NCBI RefSeq assembly: GCF_019890725.1
Contig: NZ_JAINZZ010000012.1
Location: 62,001-126,000 of the forward strand
Source of the DNA: Actinacidiphila acidipaludis
GTDB lineage: Bacteria > Actinomycetota > Actinomycetes > Streptomycetales > Streptomycetaceae
Length of the DNA: 64,000 bases
Reading direction: 5' to 3'
Under the pieces are notes generated by a model that searched no databases, was not told the origin of the DNA, and saw only the letters and a list, made by a program, of their open reading frames with translations. Shown here in pieces: positions 1-9,815 of this stretch (within the stretch, counting starts at the first letter, position 1; every line of letters begins with the position of its first letter). The translations under genes were made by a program, and so were the position numbers.

Positions 1-3000
1 TTCGTCGACGAGGGTGCCCCCCGCGCCGTCTTCCTCGCCAGGAACGGTGAGGGCTGGGCGTCCCTGTGCCGGATGATCTCGGCCGCCCATCGCACGACAC
101 CGGGCGTCGGAGTCGCCGACCGCGCGGTCGCTCCCGCCCGGCCGGCCGGCGGCACGGGCCCCCGGCTGGGCTGGGACGACCTGACCGACCGTGGGCTGTA
201 CGTGCTGCTCGGGCCGGACTCCGAGGTGGGGCGTGCTCTCGCCGCGGGCCGCCCGGACCGGGCCGCCCGGCTGCTCGGGCCCTGGCGGGAGGTCTACGGC
301 TCCGCGCTGCGCCTGGAGGCCGTCTGCCACAACCGGCAGGGCACCGGGGCCGGATCGCTGCGGCTGGCGGCCCGGATCGTCGGCTTCGCCGCGGAACAGG
401 GCGTGACCGCGGTGCTCAGCAACGCGGTGCGCTACCCCGACCCGGACCAGAGCGAGGTCGCCGACATCCTCGACGCCGCCCGCCGGCTGGTGCCCATCGA
501 CACGCACCGGCCCGAGCGGCTGGACAGCGGCGAGCGCTGGCTCAAGGGCGCCGCCGACATGGGCCGCCTCGCCGAGCGGATCGCCGAGGCCGCCGGGCAG
601 GGGCGGACCGGCGCCCACCGGCTGCTGCAGGCGACCGAGGAAACCGCCGCGGGGTGTGTGGTGGATCCCCGGGACGACCTGGGCATCGGCCGGCCGCGCT
701 TCCCCGAGTCCGCGCTCCTGGACGCCAGCGACCGCACCGCCGACCGGATCCTGCACTCGCGCTGTGCCGCCGGCCTGGTCCGCAGGGGCTACGACCGCAA
801 GGCCCGCTACTGGGACCGGCTGGAGGAGGAGCTGCGGATCATCCGGCGGCTGAACTTCGCACCGTACTTCCTCACCGTCGGCCAGGTCGTCGAGGACGTG
901 AAAGAGATGCGGGTGCGGGTGGCCGCCCGTGGCTCGGGCGCCGGTTCGCTGGTCAACCACCTGCTGGGCATCGCGTCCGCGGACCCGCTCGAACACGGAC
1001 TGCTCATGGAGCGGTTCCTGTCGGTCCACCGCAAGGAGCTGCCCGACATCGACATCGACGTGGAGTCGGCCCGCCGGATCGACGTCTACCAGGCGATCTT
1101 CGACCGGTTCGGCGCGGAGCGGGTCGCCACCGTCGCCATGCCCGAGACCTACCGGGTCCGGCACGCGGTGCGGGACGTGGGGGCCGCGCTCGGCATGGAC
1201 TCGATGGTCGTCGACCGGCTCGCCAAGTCCTTCCCGCACATCCGGGCCAAGGACGCCCGCGCCGCGCTGGCCGAACTCCCCGAACTGCGCGCGGTGTCCG
1301 GCGAGGACCACGGGCGGCTGTGGGAGCTCGTCGAGGCGCTGGACGGACTGCCGCGCGGGATCGCCATGCACCCGTGCGGTGTCCTGCTGTCCGACGCGAC
1401 CCTGCTGGACCGCACCCCGGTGATGCCGACCAGCGGTGAGGGCTTCCCCATGTCGCAGTTCGACAAGGAGGACGTGGAGGACCTCAAGCTGCTCAAGCTC
1501 GACGTCCTGGGCGTCCGGATGCAGTCCGCGATGGCCTACGCGGTCGACGAGATCGAACGCGCCACCGGCGAGCGGATCGACCTCGACGATCCCCAGGACG
1601 TGCCGCAGGGCGACCAGGCCACCTACGACCTGATCCGGTCGGCGGAGACGCTCGGCTGCTTCCAGATCGAGTCCCCCGGGCAGCGCGACCTGGTCGGCCG
1701 GCTGCAGCCCGCGACCTTCCACGACCTGGTGGTCGACATCTCGCTCTTCCGGCCGGGGCCGGTCGCCGCCGACATGGTGCGGCCCTTCATCGAGGCCCGG
1801 CACGGCCGTGCGCCGATACGGGTGCCGCACCAGGACCTGGAGAAGGTGCTCCGGGAGACCTACGGAGTGGTGGTCTTCCACGAGCAGGTGATCAGGATCT
1901 TCGACGAGATGAGCGGTTGCGGCCTGGCGATCGCGGACGAGCAGCGCCGCGCCCTGTCGGATCCGGAGCGCCAGGGCCAGGTGATGGCCCGGTTCGGCGC
2001 GGCCGCGCGGGCCCGCGGTTACTCGTCCGAGGTGATCCGGCAGGCCTCGGAGATCCTGAGGGCGTTCGGCAGTTACGGCTTCTGCAAGGCGCACGCCGTC
2101 GCCTTCGCCGTGCCCACCTACCAGTCGGCCTGGCTCAAGGCCCATCGCCCGGCCGCCTTCTATGCCGGGGTGCTCACCCACGACCCCGGCATGTACCCCA
2201 AGCGGCTGCTGCTCGCCGACGCCCGGCGGCGCGGTGTGCCGGTGCTGCCGCTGGACGTGAACCGGTCCGACGCGGACTATCGGATCGAACTGGTGTCCGG
2301 TAAATGGGGGTTGCGGCTGGGGCTCGCGGACGTGCACGGCATCAGTGAGGCCGAGACCGCACGGCTGGTGGCCGGCCGGCCCTACTCCTCGCTGCAGGAC
2401 CTGTGGCAGCGGGCCCGGCCCGGGCGCCCGGTCGCCGAACGGCTGGCCCAGGTCGGCGCGCTCGACTCCTTCGGCTCCAACCGCCGCGACCTGCTGCTGC
2501 AGATCGCGGAACTCCACCGGCAGGGGCGGACCAAGGGTGCGCTCGAAGGGCAGCTCCCGCTGGCCGGGAACGAGGAGGCTGCCACGCCCGCCGGTCTGCC
2601 CGACATGGACGAGGCCGAGCGTCTCGGCGCCGAGCTGGGTGTCCTCGGCATGGACGCCTCCCGTCATCTGATGCACGATCACCACTCCTTCCTGGCCGAG
2701 CTGGGGGTTGTGCCCGCGAATTCCCTGCGCGGGGTGCGGCACGGGCAGACGGTGCTGGTCGCCGGGGCCAAGGGCGCCACGCAGACCCCGCCGATCCGCT
2801 CCGGCCGGCGCGTCATCTTCACCACGCTCGACGACGGCACCGGTCTGGTGGACTGCGCCTTCTTCGAGGACAGCCACGAAGCGTGCGCCCACACCGTCTT
2901 CCATTCCTTCCTGCTGCTGGTGCGGGGCGTGGTCCAGCGGCGCGGGCCGCAGAGCCTGAGCGTGGTCGGCGCGGCCGCGTGGAACCTCGCCGAACTCGCC

Positions 3001-3246
3001 GAACTCCGCCGCACCGGCGGCCTGGAGGCCGTCGCCGAGCGGCTGGCGGAGGGCTCCGGCGACGAGGGCGTGACCGGTGCCGGCGCCGACGGCGCCGAGG
3101 AGAACCCCCCGCATCCCGCGGACGATCGCAGGATCAGGCTGTCCACCGGCTACGAGCTGCATCCCTGGGCCGACCTGCGGCCCGCGGGCAACGGCGCCGC
3201 CACCGGTCGCAAGCTGTGGCACTCCAGCCCGGGAAGCGCGGGATGA
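1..3246 (+). CDS. dnaE2: Error-prone DNA polymerase III alpha subunit, DnaE2 type (5' truncated)
   Basis: The reading frame is open from the first base, so the start lies upstream; 1081 residues are visible. C-family polymerase signatures are clear: the nucleotide-binding stretch ARGSGAGSLV at about residue 310 and the acidic catalytic motif PDIDIDVES at about residue 350, followed by the fingers and HPCGVLL regions. A C-terminal OB-fold (VLVAGAKGATQTPP, about residue 915) precedes a short hydrophilic tail. The length and the short C-terminus fit DnaE2/ImuC rather than the replicative DnaE1. In actinobacteria DnaE2 performs SOS-induced translesion synthesis with ImuA' and ImuB; whether those partners lie upstream cannot be seen. 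The visible N-terminus is the later part of the PHP domain. Family assignment is confident; the SOS role is inferred from the family. Confidence 0.93.
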   Translation, partial: FVDEGAPRAVFLARNGEGWASLCRMISAAHRTTPGVGVADRAVAPARPAGGTGPRLGWDDLTDRGLYVLLGPDSEVGRALAAGRPDRAARLLGPWREVYGSALRLEAVCHNRQGTGAGSLRLAARIVGFAAEQGVTAVLSNAVRYPDPDQSEVADILDAARRLVPIDTHRPERLDSGERWLKGAADMGRLAERIAEAAGQGRTGAHRLLQATEETAAGCVVDPRDDLGIGRPRFPESALLDASDRTADRILHSRCAAGLVRRGYDRKARYWDRLEEELRIIRRLNFAPYFLTVGQVVEDVKEMRVRVAARGSGAGSLVNHLLGIASADPLEHGLLMERFLSVHRKELPDIDIDVESARRIDVYQAIFDRFGAERVATVAMPETYRVRHAVRDVGAALGMDSMVVDRLAKSFPHIRAKDARAALAELPELRAVSGEDHGRLWELVEALDGLPRGIAMHPCGVLLSDATLLDRTPVMPTSGEGFPMSQFDKEDVEDLKLLKLDVLGVRMQSAMAYAVDEIERATGERIDLDDPQDVPQGDQATYDLIRSAETLGCFQIESPGQRDLVGRLQPATFHDLVVDISLFRPGPVAADMVRPFIEARHGRAPIRVPHQDLEKVLRETYGVVVFHEQVIRIFDEMSGCGLAIADEQRRALSDPERQGQVMARFGAAARARGYSSEVIRQASEILRAFGSYGFCKAHAVAFAVPTYQSAWLKAHRPAAFYAGVLTHDPGMYPKRLLLADARRRGVPVLPLDVNRSDADYRIELVSGKWGLRLGLADVHGISEAETARLVAGRPYSSLQDLWQRARPGRPVAERLAQVGALDSFGSNRRDLLLQIAELHRQGRTKGALEGQLPLAGNEEAATPAGLPDMDEAERLGAELGVLGMDASRHLMHDHHSFLAELGVVPANSLRGVRHGQTVLVAGAKGATQTPPIRSGRRVIFTTLDDGTGLVDCAFFEDSHEACAHTVFHSFLLLVRGVVQRRGPQSLSVVGAAAWNLAELAELRRTGGLEAVAERLAEGSGDEGVTGAGADGAEENPPHPADDRRIRLSTGYELHPWADLRPAGNGAATGRKLWHSSPGSAG

Positions 3247-3345
3247 CCATCCGCGAGTGGCGCGAGTCGTCTTCGGCGTGACGGCGACCTGCTGGTTCCT
3301 TTGTCCGTCAACCGGCCGTCAACCGACCGGGCGCTCCGAGTTTTT

Positions 3346-3391
3346 ACTCACGCGTTACTAGTCATCTCCTTTCTACTCGTGCGTAACTTGT
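3346..3391 (+). promoter_or_regulatory. Pair of 17-nt imperfect direct repeats upstream of the lipase
   Basis: ACTCACGCGTTACTAGT (3346-3362) and ACTCGTGCGTAACTTGT (3375-3391) match at 13 of 17 positions with a 29-nt period. They sit in an unusually AT-rich 60-nt patch about 85-130 nt before the lipase start. Tandem direct repeats at this place resemble activator binding sites. That role is an inference. Confidence 0.4.
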
Positions 3392-3473
3392 CGTGTGCCC
3401 AGCGCGCGTGATCCGGATCACAGGGCGTGAGTGTGTCGTGTTGCGTCCACTTCCCGACCTGCGAGGAGATCAC

Positions 3474-4328
3474 ATGAGGCTGCCCTGGAGACGGCTCCTG
3501 GCCGCGCTCTTCCTGGCGACCGCGACAGCGGTCGTCCCCACCGCCGCCGCGTCGGCCAACTCCGCACCGTCCAGCGGCTGGAACGACTTCTCCTGCCGCC
3601 CTTCGGCCCAACACCCCCGTCCCGTTGTCCTCGTACACGGGACCTTCGCGAACGGCACCGACAACTGGCTCGTCCTCGCCCCCTATCTGGAGGCGCGCGG
3701 ATACTGCGTCTTCTCCTTCGACTACGGCATGCTGCCCGGGGAGTCGCTCATCGGCGGGCTCGGCCCGATCGCCGACTCCGCCCAGCAACTGTCGGCCTTC
3801 ACCGACCGGGTGCTCGCCGCGACGCATGCCGCCAAGGTCGACATCATCGGACACTCGCAGGGCGGCATGATGCCCCGCTACTACCTGAGGTTCCTCGGCG
3901 GCGCGGCCAAGGTGAACGCGCTGGTCGGCCTGGCCCCCGACAATCACGGGACGACCCTGGACGGGCTGACCGCACTGCTCCCGTACTTCCCGGGCGCGTC
4001 CGGCTTCTTCCAGTCCACGCTCCCCGGACTGGCCGACCAGATCGCCGGATCAGCGTTCCAGCGGCAGCTGAACGCGGGTGGCGACACGGTGCCGGGCGTG
4101 CACTACACCGTGATCTCGACGATCTACGACGAGGTCGTCACCCCGTACACCTCGCAGGCCCTGTCCGGACCCGACGTGCACAACGTCGTGCTGCAGAATC
4201 TGTGCCCGCTCGACGTCTCCGAGCACGTGACCATCGGGCTGACGGACCGCATCGCCTTCCACGAGGCGGCGAACGCCCTGGACCCCGCCCACGCCACCCC
4301 GACGACCTGCCTGTCGGCGTTCAGTTAG
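3474..4328 (+). CDS. Secreted triacylglycerol lipase / esterase (alpha/beta hydrolase)
   Basis: A 284-residue protein with a typical Sec signal peptide: Arg residues near the N-terminus, a hydrophobic Leu/Ala core and a likely cut near ASA-NS at about residue 30. The oxyanion region HGTFANG lies near residue 55 and the nucleophile elbow GHSQGG gives Ser128, as in Streptomyces class I lipases and esterases. Four or more Cys residues in the mature part suggest disulfides. The ATG at 3474 is chosen because GAGGAG stands just before it; an upstream in-frame ATG would put a hydrophilic stretch before the signal peptide. It should hydrolyse extracellular esters. Its 3' end overlaps the convergent cupin gene by 8 nt. 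Confidence 0.88.
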   Translation: MRLPWRRLLAALFLATATAVVPTAAASANSAPSSGWNDFSCRPSAQHPRPVVLVHGTFANGTDNWLVLAPYLEARGYCVFSFDYGMLPGESLIGGLGPIADSAQQLSAFTDRVLAATHAAKVDIIGHSQGGMMPRYYLRFLGGAAKVNALVGLAPDNHGTTLDGLTALLPYFPGASGFFQSTLPGLADQIAGSAFQRQLNAGGDTVPGVHYTVISTIYDEVVTPYTSQALSGPDVHNVVLQNLCPLDVSEHVTIGLTDRIAFHEAANALDPAHATPTTCLSAFS

Positions 4329-4695
4329 CCCACGGCGGGGCTATTCGCGAGCCGTCGGCGAGGGTCGCTTCGAGCCCTACGCTCGTGGAGACCCACATCG
4401 CGGCCGGCGCCTCCGTGCGATTGGCGACTTCCAAGGAGGAGCCGGCCGGTGCGATCGCGGCGTCCCCGGCGTGGAGTGTGCGCCTCTCGCCGTCGATGGC
4501 GAGCTCCAGCGAGCCGGACAGGACGAGAAAGACCTCTTCGCGTGAGATCCGATGGGCCGGCCCCGACGTGCCGGGCGGAACCTCGCCCCGCCAGGCGCAC
4601 AACTCCGCGCTGCCGAGTGCCGGCGCGGCGTACGAGACGAAGCGGACGCCCTGCAGTTCATGGACGACGGCGTCGTCCGCGGTGGTGAAAGGCAT
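4321..4695 (-). CDS. Cupin-domain protein
   Basis: A single-domain cupin of 124 residues. The first cupin motif is readable as PGTSGPAHRISREEVF with the expected His and Glu. In the second motif (APAGSSLEVANR) the usual metal-binding His is absent, so a canonical metal site is doubtful. The start at 4695 is preferred over 4722 because 4722 falls in the operator region. The gene is divergent from a MarR regulator with repeated operator-like sites between them, which makes it the probable target of that regulator. Function is unknown; a ligand-binding or isomerase-like role is possible. Confidence 0.8.
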   Translation of the reverse strand: MPFTTADDAVVHELQGVRFVSYAAPALGSAELCAWRGEVPPGTSGPAHRISREEVFLVLSGSLELAIDGERRTLHAGDAAIAPAGSSLEVANRTEAPAAMWVSTSVGLEATLADGSRIAPPWAN

Positions 4696-4710
4696 GACGG
4701 ACCCCCTGAG

Positions 4711-4781
4711 ATATATAGGCAAGCTGCTTACTCAAGCTGCTTGCCTATATATTCAAGCAGCTTGCGCATTGTGTCAAGCTG
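4711..4781. promoter_or_regulatory. Multi-copy MarR-type operator between the cupin and marR genes
   Basis: Three copies of the palindrome CAAGCWGCTTG (third site exact, first copy ending in A) lie at 4720-4730, 4733-4743 and 4754-4764, and a half copy CAAGCTG is at 4775-4781. The first two also form the arms of a larger inverted repeat (about 4711-4752, 19-nt arms, one mismatch). The array covers the whole divergent promoter region, as expected for a MarR dimer array repressing both genes. Confidence 0.75.
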
Positions 4782-4786
4782 TCCCT

Positions 4787-5233
4787 GTGAACCGATCCGA
4801 TGCCATGAGCCTGACAGCGTCCCTGCTGACCGCTGCCACCGTGCTCGTCGACGACATCCACAGCGGCGTGGTGGCCCGCGGCTTCACCGATCTGCGCCCC
4901 ACGCACGGCTTCGTCTTCTCCCGGCTGTCGCCGACCGGAGCCACGGTCACCGAAATCGCCGAGCACCTCGGCGTCACGCGCCAGGCGGCCAGTCAGATCG
5001 TCGACGAACTGGTGGCGAAGGGGTACGTCGAGCGCCGGCCGCATCCCGTCGACGCGCGTGCCCGCCTGGTCGTCCTCACCACGCGGGGCGTTCGCTGCAC
5101 ACGCGCCGCCGAGGAAGCCGCCGTCGAGGCGCTGGAGACCTGGGAGGACATCCTCGGCGAGCCGCGGCTGCTGGCGATGCGTGACCAACTGGTCCGGCTC
5201 GCTCCCGGAGGGCCGCTGCGGCCCACCCGGTGA
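4787..5233 (+). CDS. MarR-family transcriptional regulator
   Basis: A 148-residue winged-helix protein. The recognition region reads ATVTEIAEHLGVTRQAASQI followed by a wing with the basic/acidic pattern HPVDARARLVVLT, which is typical of MarR. There is no good ribosome binding site before either GTG 4787 or ATG 4805, so the start is uncertain and the mRNA may be leaderless. It is divergent from the cupin gene across the operator array at 4711-4781 and most likely represses both itself and the cupin. The ligand is unknown. Confidence 0.85.
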   Translation: MNRSDAMSLTASLLTAATVLVDDIHSGVVARGFTDLRPTHGFVFSRLSPTGATVTEIAEHLGVTRQAASQIVDELVAKGYVERRPHPVDARARLVVLTTRGVRCTRAAEEAAVEALETWEDILGEPRLLAMRDQLVRLAPGGPLRPTR

Positions 5234-5353
5234 AGGACGCCGGTGGGATCCGGCGGCCGCGGACGGGTTGTTCCGAGGCTGTGTCCCGAGCCGCCGCATG
5301 GCGGCTCCAGCCGTCCGGGCCGCGTTGTCAGAGGTGGGTGGCAGGCTTTGATC

Positions 5354-6490
5354 ATGACCACCGAGACCGGCAACGGCACCCCCGACGGCTCCGCCGACTC
5401 AGAAGACCGCCGATACTGGGACGACGCCGCCGAGCGGTTCGACGACGAGCCCGACCACGGCCTGCGCGACCCCCGGGTCCGCGACGCGTGGGCGATACGC
5501 CTGCGGTCGTGGCTGCCGGTGCGGCCGTCCGACGTGCTCGACCTCGGCTGCGGCACCGGCAGCCTCGCGCTGCTCGCCGCCGAGCAGGGGCATCGGGTGA
5601 CCGCGGTCGACCGGTCGGAACAGATGACCGAGCGCGCGCGGGAGAAACTGGCCGGGACCGGCGCGCGCGTGCTCGTCGGCGACGCCGCACAGCCCCCGGT
5701 CGCCGCCGCCTCCTTCGACGTGGTGCTGGTCCGCCACGTCCTGTGGACGCTGCCCGAACCGGAGGCGGTACTGCGCCGCTGGGCCGCGCTGCTGCGGCCG
5801 GGCGGCCGCCTGGTCCTGATCGAGGGGCGCTGGGGCACGCTCAGCCCGGTGGGGATCCCCGCCGAGGCGCTGGCCGACCTGGCCGCCCCGCTCGGCGGCG
5901 TCACCCGGATCGAACAGCTCTCCCATGCTGAGGAGTTGTGGGGGCGGGCGGTCGAGGACGAGCGGTACGCAGCGGTGATCCGCCCGGCCGCGACCGGGCG
6001 GCACAGAGAGATCGTGGACGTCCACCTGGTGCTGCTGCGCGGAGACGACGTCCTCCTCGCCCGCCGGGCCGGCACGGGATACGCCGACGGGTTGCTGCAC
6101 GCGCCCTCGGGGCACCTGGAGGACGGTGAGGACGTCCGGAGCGGCATGATCCGCGAGGCCCATGAGGAGATCGGCATCGAGTTGGACCCGGGCGACCTGG
6201 AGGCGGTGCTCGTCATGCAGCACCGGGCGCCGCAGGGCCAGGCCAGGATCGGCTGGTTCTTCGCCGCCCGCCTGCCCGACGGCGCGCCCGAACCGGTCAA
6301 CCGCGAACCCGCCAAGTGCTCGGGTATCGGCTGGTATCCGCTGCACGCGCTGCCCGACGACATGGTGGCGTACTGCAGGGCGGGCCTCGAGGCGTACCGG
6401 GCGGGGGAGCGGTTCGTGCTCCACCTCCACGAACCGGGTGACACGATCGCCCATGACCCCGCGGGGCCCGACCGGGTGATGCCCTTGTAG
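5354..6490 (+). CDS. Fused SAM-dependent methyltransferase and NUDIX hydrolase
   Basis: A 378-residue two-domain protein. The N-terminal half is a class I methyltransferase: motif I VLDLGCGTGSLAL near residue 60, an acidic motif TAVDRSEQM and a later LLRPGGRLVLIEGRWG. The C-terminal half is a NUDIX domain with a complete box starting near residue 252 (GHLEDGE, then seven residues, then REAHEEIGI). The junction lies around residue 215-225 and both halves look intact. The substrate is unknown; fusing nucleotide-pyrophosphatase and methyl-transfer activities suggests handling of a methylated or damaged nucleotide, but that is inference. The ATG at 5354 is the first start close to the methyltransferase domain. 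Confidence 0.88.
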   Translation: MTTETGNGTPDGSADSEDRRYWDDAAERFDDEPDHGLRDPRVRDAWAIRLRSWLPVRPSDVLDLGCGTGSLALLAAEQGHRVTAVDRSEQMTERAREKLAGTGARVLVGDAAQPPVAAASFDVVLVRHVLWTLPEPEAVLRRWAALLRPGGRLVLIEGRWGTLSPVGIPAEALADLAAPLGGVTRIEQLSHAEELWGRAVEDERYAAVIRPAATGRHREIVDVHLVLLRGDDVLLARRAGTGYADGLLHAPSGHLEDGEDVRSGMIREAHEEIGIELDPGDLEAVLVMQHRAPQGQARIGWFFAARLPDGAPEPVNREPAKCSGIGWYPLHALPDDMVAYCRAGLEAYRAGERFVLHLHEPGDTIAHDPAGPDRVMPL

Positions 6491-6515
6491 GCCCGGGCTG
6501 TGCCAGGATCCGGAC

Positions 6516-6896
6516 ATGAGTCTGAAGATCACCGTCGACCCGGACGCGGCCACGGCACCGTACGAGCAGTTGCGCGAGCAGATCGCGGAGGAGGCCCGCG
6601 CCGGCCGTCTCCCGGTCAACTACAAGCTGCCCACCGTGCGCGGCCTCGCCGAGCAACTCGGGCTCGCCGCCAACACCGTGGCCAAGGCGTACCGGGCACT
6701 GGAGGAGGACGGGGTGATCGAGACGCGGGGGCGGCACGGCACCTACATCGCGGCCGCCGACGCCCGCGCCCGCGAACTGGCGGCCGCGGCGAACGCCTAT
6801 GTCGAGCGGACCCGCCGCCTCGGCCTGGATCGGGAAGGCGCCCGCGCGGCAGTCGAGGAGGCGCTGCGCGCCGCTTATGGCGACGACCAGAGCTGA
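6516..6896 (+). CDS. Small GntR-family regulator, YtrA type
   Basis: A 126-residue protein with an N-terminal GntR winged helix (APYEQLREQIAEEARAGRL, then PTVRGLAEQLGLAANTVAKA) and only a short helical C-terminus, the pattern of the YtrA subfamily. YtrA regulators usually sit with ABC transporter genes, but none is adjacent here. It follows the methyltransferase-NUDIX gene by 25 nt on the same strand and may be co-transcribed with it. Target unknown. Confidence 0.87.
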   Translation: MSLKITVDPDAATAPYEQLREQIAEEARAGRLPVNYKLPTVRGLAEQLGLAANTVAKAYRALEEDGVIETRGRHGTYIAAADARARELAAAANAYVERTRRLGLDREGARAAVEEALRAAYGDDQS

Positions 6897-7036
6897 CCGG
6901 TCGGCTCAATCCGCTCGGACTCGGTTCTGACCGCGCACCGCGGTCGGCGTGGACTGCCGCCCTGGTACGTCCGGTGTGCTGCCGGCCCCGGTGCTCCTCC
7001 CCCTGGGCGCCCGCACGTCCAGCAGGCTGCCGTCGC

Positions 7037-8445
7037 TCACCAGCGAGCCGGATCCTCCCCCGGCCGGCCCGGCGGCCGTGCCCAGGTCGTGGGAGCGCCT
7101 TCGTACCGGACGGGGGGAAGGGCGTACCGCAGCCGGCCCATGGGGGAGTCGGTCTCGGCGAGGTGCGGGGCGGGGTCGAACACGCCGGGTGGCGCGGGCT
7201 CATGAGGCAGGCTCAGCAGGTGGGCCGCCGTGGTCGCGAGCGCGCACCGAACGAGTCGGCCGCCGCCGGCGGAAAGACGCGCGGTGAGGGCCCGCAGCAC
7301 CGCGGCGGCGACCAGATAACCGGTGCCGTGGTCGAGGAACTGTCCCGGCAGCGCGCCGGGACGCCCGTCCGGATCCGCCTGCAGCAGGGCGATGCCGGTC
7401 GCGGCCTGGACCAGGCTGTCGAAGCCGCGGCGTCGCGCCCACGGGCCGTCCCAGCCCCAGGCCGACAACTCCGCGACGACCAGGCCCGGATGGCGCTCCT
7501 GCAGAGCTGCCGCCGAGAGACCGAAGCGGTCCAGCGCGCCCGGCCGATAGCCGGTCACCACGACGTCGGCGGAGGCGAGAAGCTGGTCGAGGACGGTTTG
7601 GCCGCGCGGGTCGGCGAAGTCCAGGCTCGCCGAACGTTTGCCGAATCCGGTGTCGGCATGGGCGTCCCACGCTTCCGGCAGGCGGGGCGAGTCGATACGC
7701 AGCACGTCGGCGCCCAGATGCGCCAGCGTGCGGGTGGCGACCGGCCCGGCGATCACCCGGGTGATGTCCAGGACCCGCACTCCCGCAGCGGGCGGGCTGC
7801 CCGGTGGCAGCGGCGGCAGAGCCGACACCGGGCCCGGGAACGCGTGCTGCTCGATCAGCGGGCGGGCCGCAGCGGCAAGCCCCGGTGCGCTCGCCGTCCA
7901 GTCGTCGGTGGCGCGCACCGCGACCGCCAGGCCGCCGCCCGCGTACACCGTGTCCTCGAACGCGGCGGCCGGGCCCTGGGCCAGCGTCGCCGCCACCCGG
8001 GCCACGAGCCTGTCCTCGTCCCCGCTGTCGGGGATGCCCAGCGCGGACAGCAGCCGGGCGCGGTGGTGCGGGTAGTTGGCATGGGTGCGCAGCCAGCCGT
8101 CGGCCGTCGGCCAGAACCGGGACAGCGCGGCGAAGGTGGCGCCGGGCCGTCCGTCGATCAGCAGGTGCCGCTCGCTGGTGAAAGCGGTGGCCACGGCTCC
8201 GTCGTCCACCGGCACCGCGGGGACCTGACCACCGCCGCGAACCGCGAGGAGTTCGGCCGCGGCCAGTGCACAGCAGGCCGTGGCGGACCGCGCCAGCCGC
8301 ATGACGGGGACGGCGGCGGCGAGCCCGCCGGGCGTCCCGTACGTCACGCGATCCAGTAGCTCGGGCGCACCGCCGAGCTCCGTCCACAGCGCGGCCGCGA
8401 CCTCGGCCCCGGCCTGTCCACCGGCCACGGCCCCCGCAACTCCGT

Positions 8446-8449
<4 letters not shown>
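7037..8449 (-). CDS. CaiB/BaiF-family (class III) CoA transferase
   Basis: A 470-residue protein. The family core starts at VRVLDITRVIAGPVATRTLA and continues with LGADVLRIDSP. The segment LPGQFLDHGTGYLVAA carries the Asp expected to form the acyl-Asp intermediate. A divergent N-terminal segment of about 190 residues precedes this core. The enzyme should move CoA between carboxylic acids or act as a racemase-like homologue; the substrate is unknown. Its GTG start overlaps the stop of the upstream AAA ATPase (GTGA overlap at 8446-8449), so the two are probably translationally coupled. Confidence 0.85.
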
Positions 8450-9615
<1,166 letters not shown>

Positions 9616-9815
9616 GGGCCCATGATCCGCCACCCGGGAACGTTTCGCCCACCGCTTTTCCGTCCCCGGCGCGTCACCCCGGCCGCGCCGGTCACGCCGT
9701 CGTGGAGGCGGTGTCATGTCACCCTGCCGCACCTCGAATCCACCGTATGGGCGGATTCGGGGCACAGGTGTGCGGACAGGTACGCGGCATCACTGATCAG
9801 GCACCCGGAGGATCC

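Noticed and set aside
66-1439. A 457-codon frame overlapping dnaE2 in another frame
   Set aside because: It is extremely Arg/Pro/Gly-rich, and the dnaE2 frame carries the polymerase motifs.
3393-3473. Upstream start for the lipase
   Set aside because: It would place 27 hydrophilic residues before the signal peptide and lacks a ribosome binding site; the ATG at 3474 has one.
5234-5353. Coding extension before the methyltransferase-NUDIX start
   Set aside because: The open frame continues upstream, but codons are Arg/Gly-rich and no methyltransferase sequence is found before residue 10 of the chosen start.
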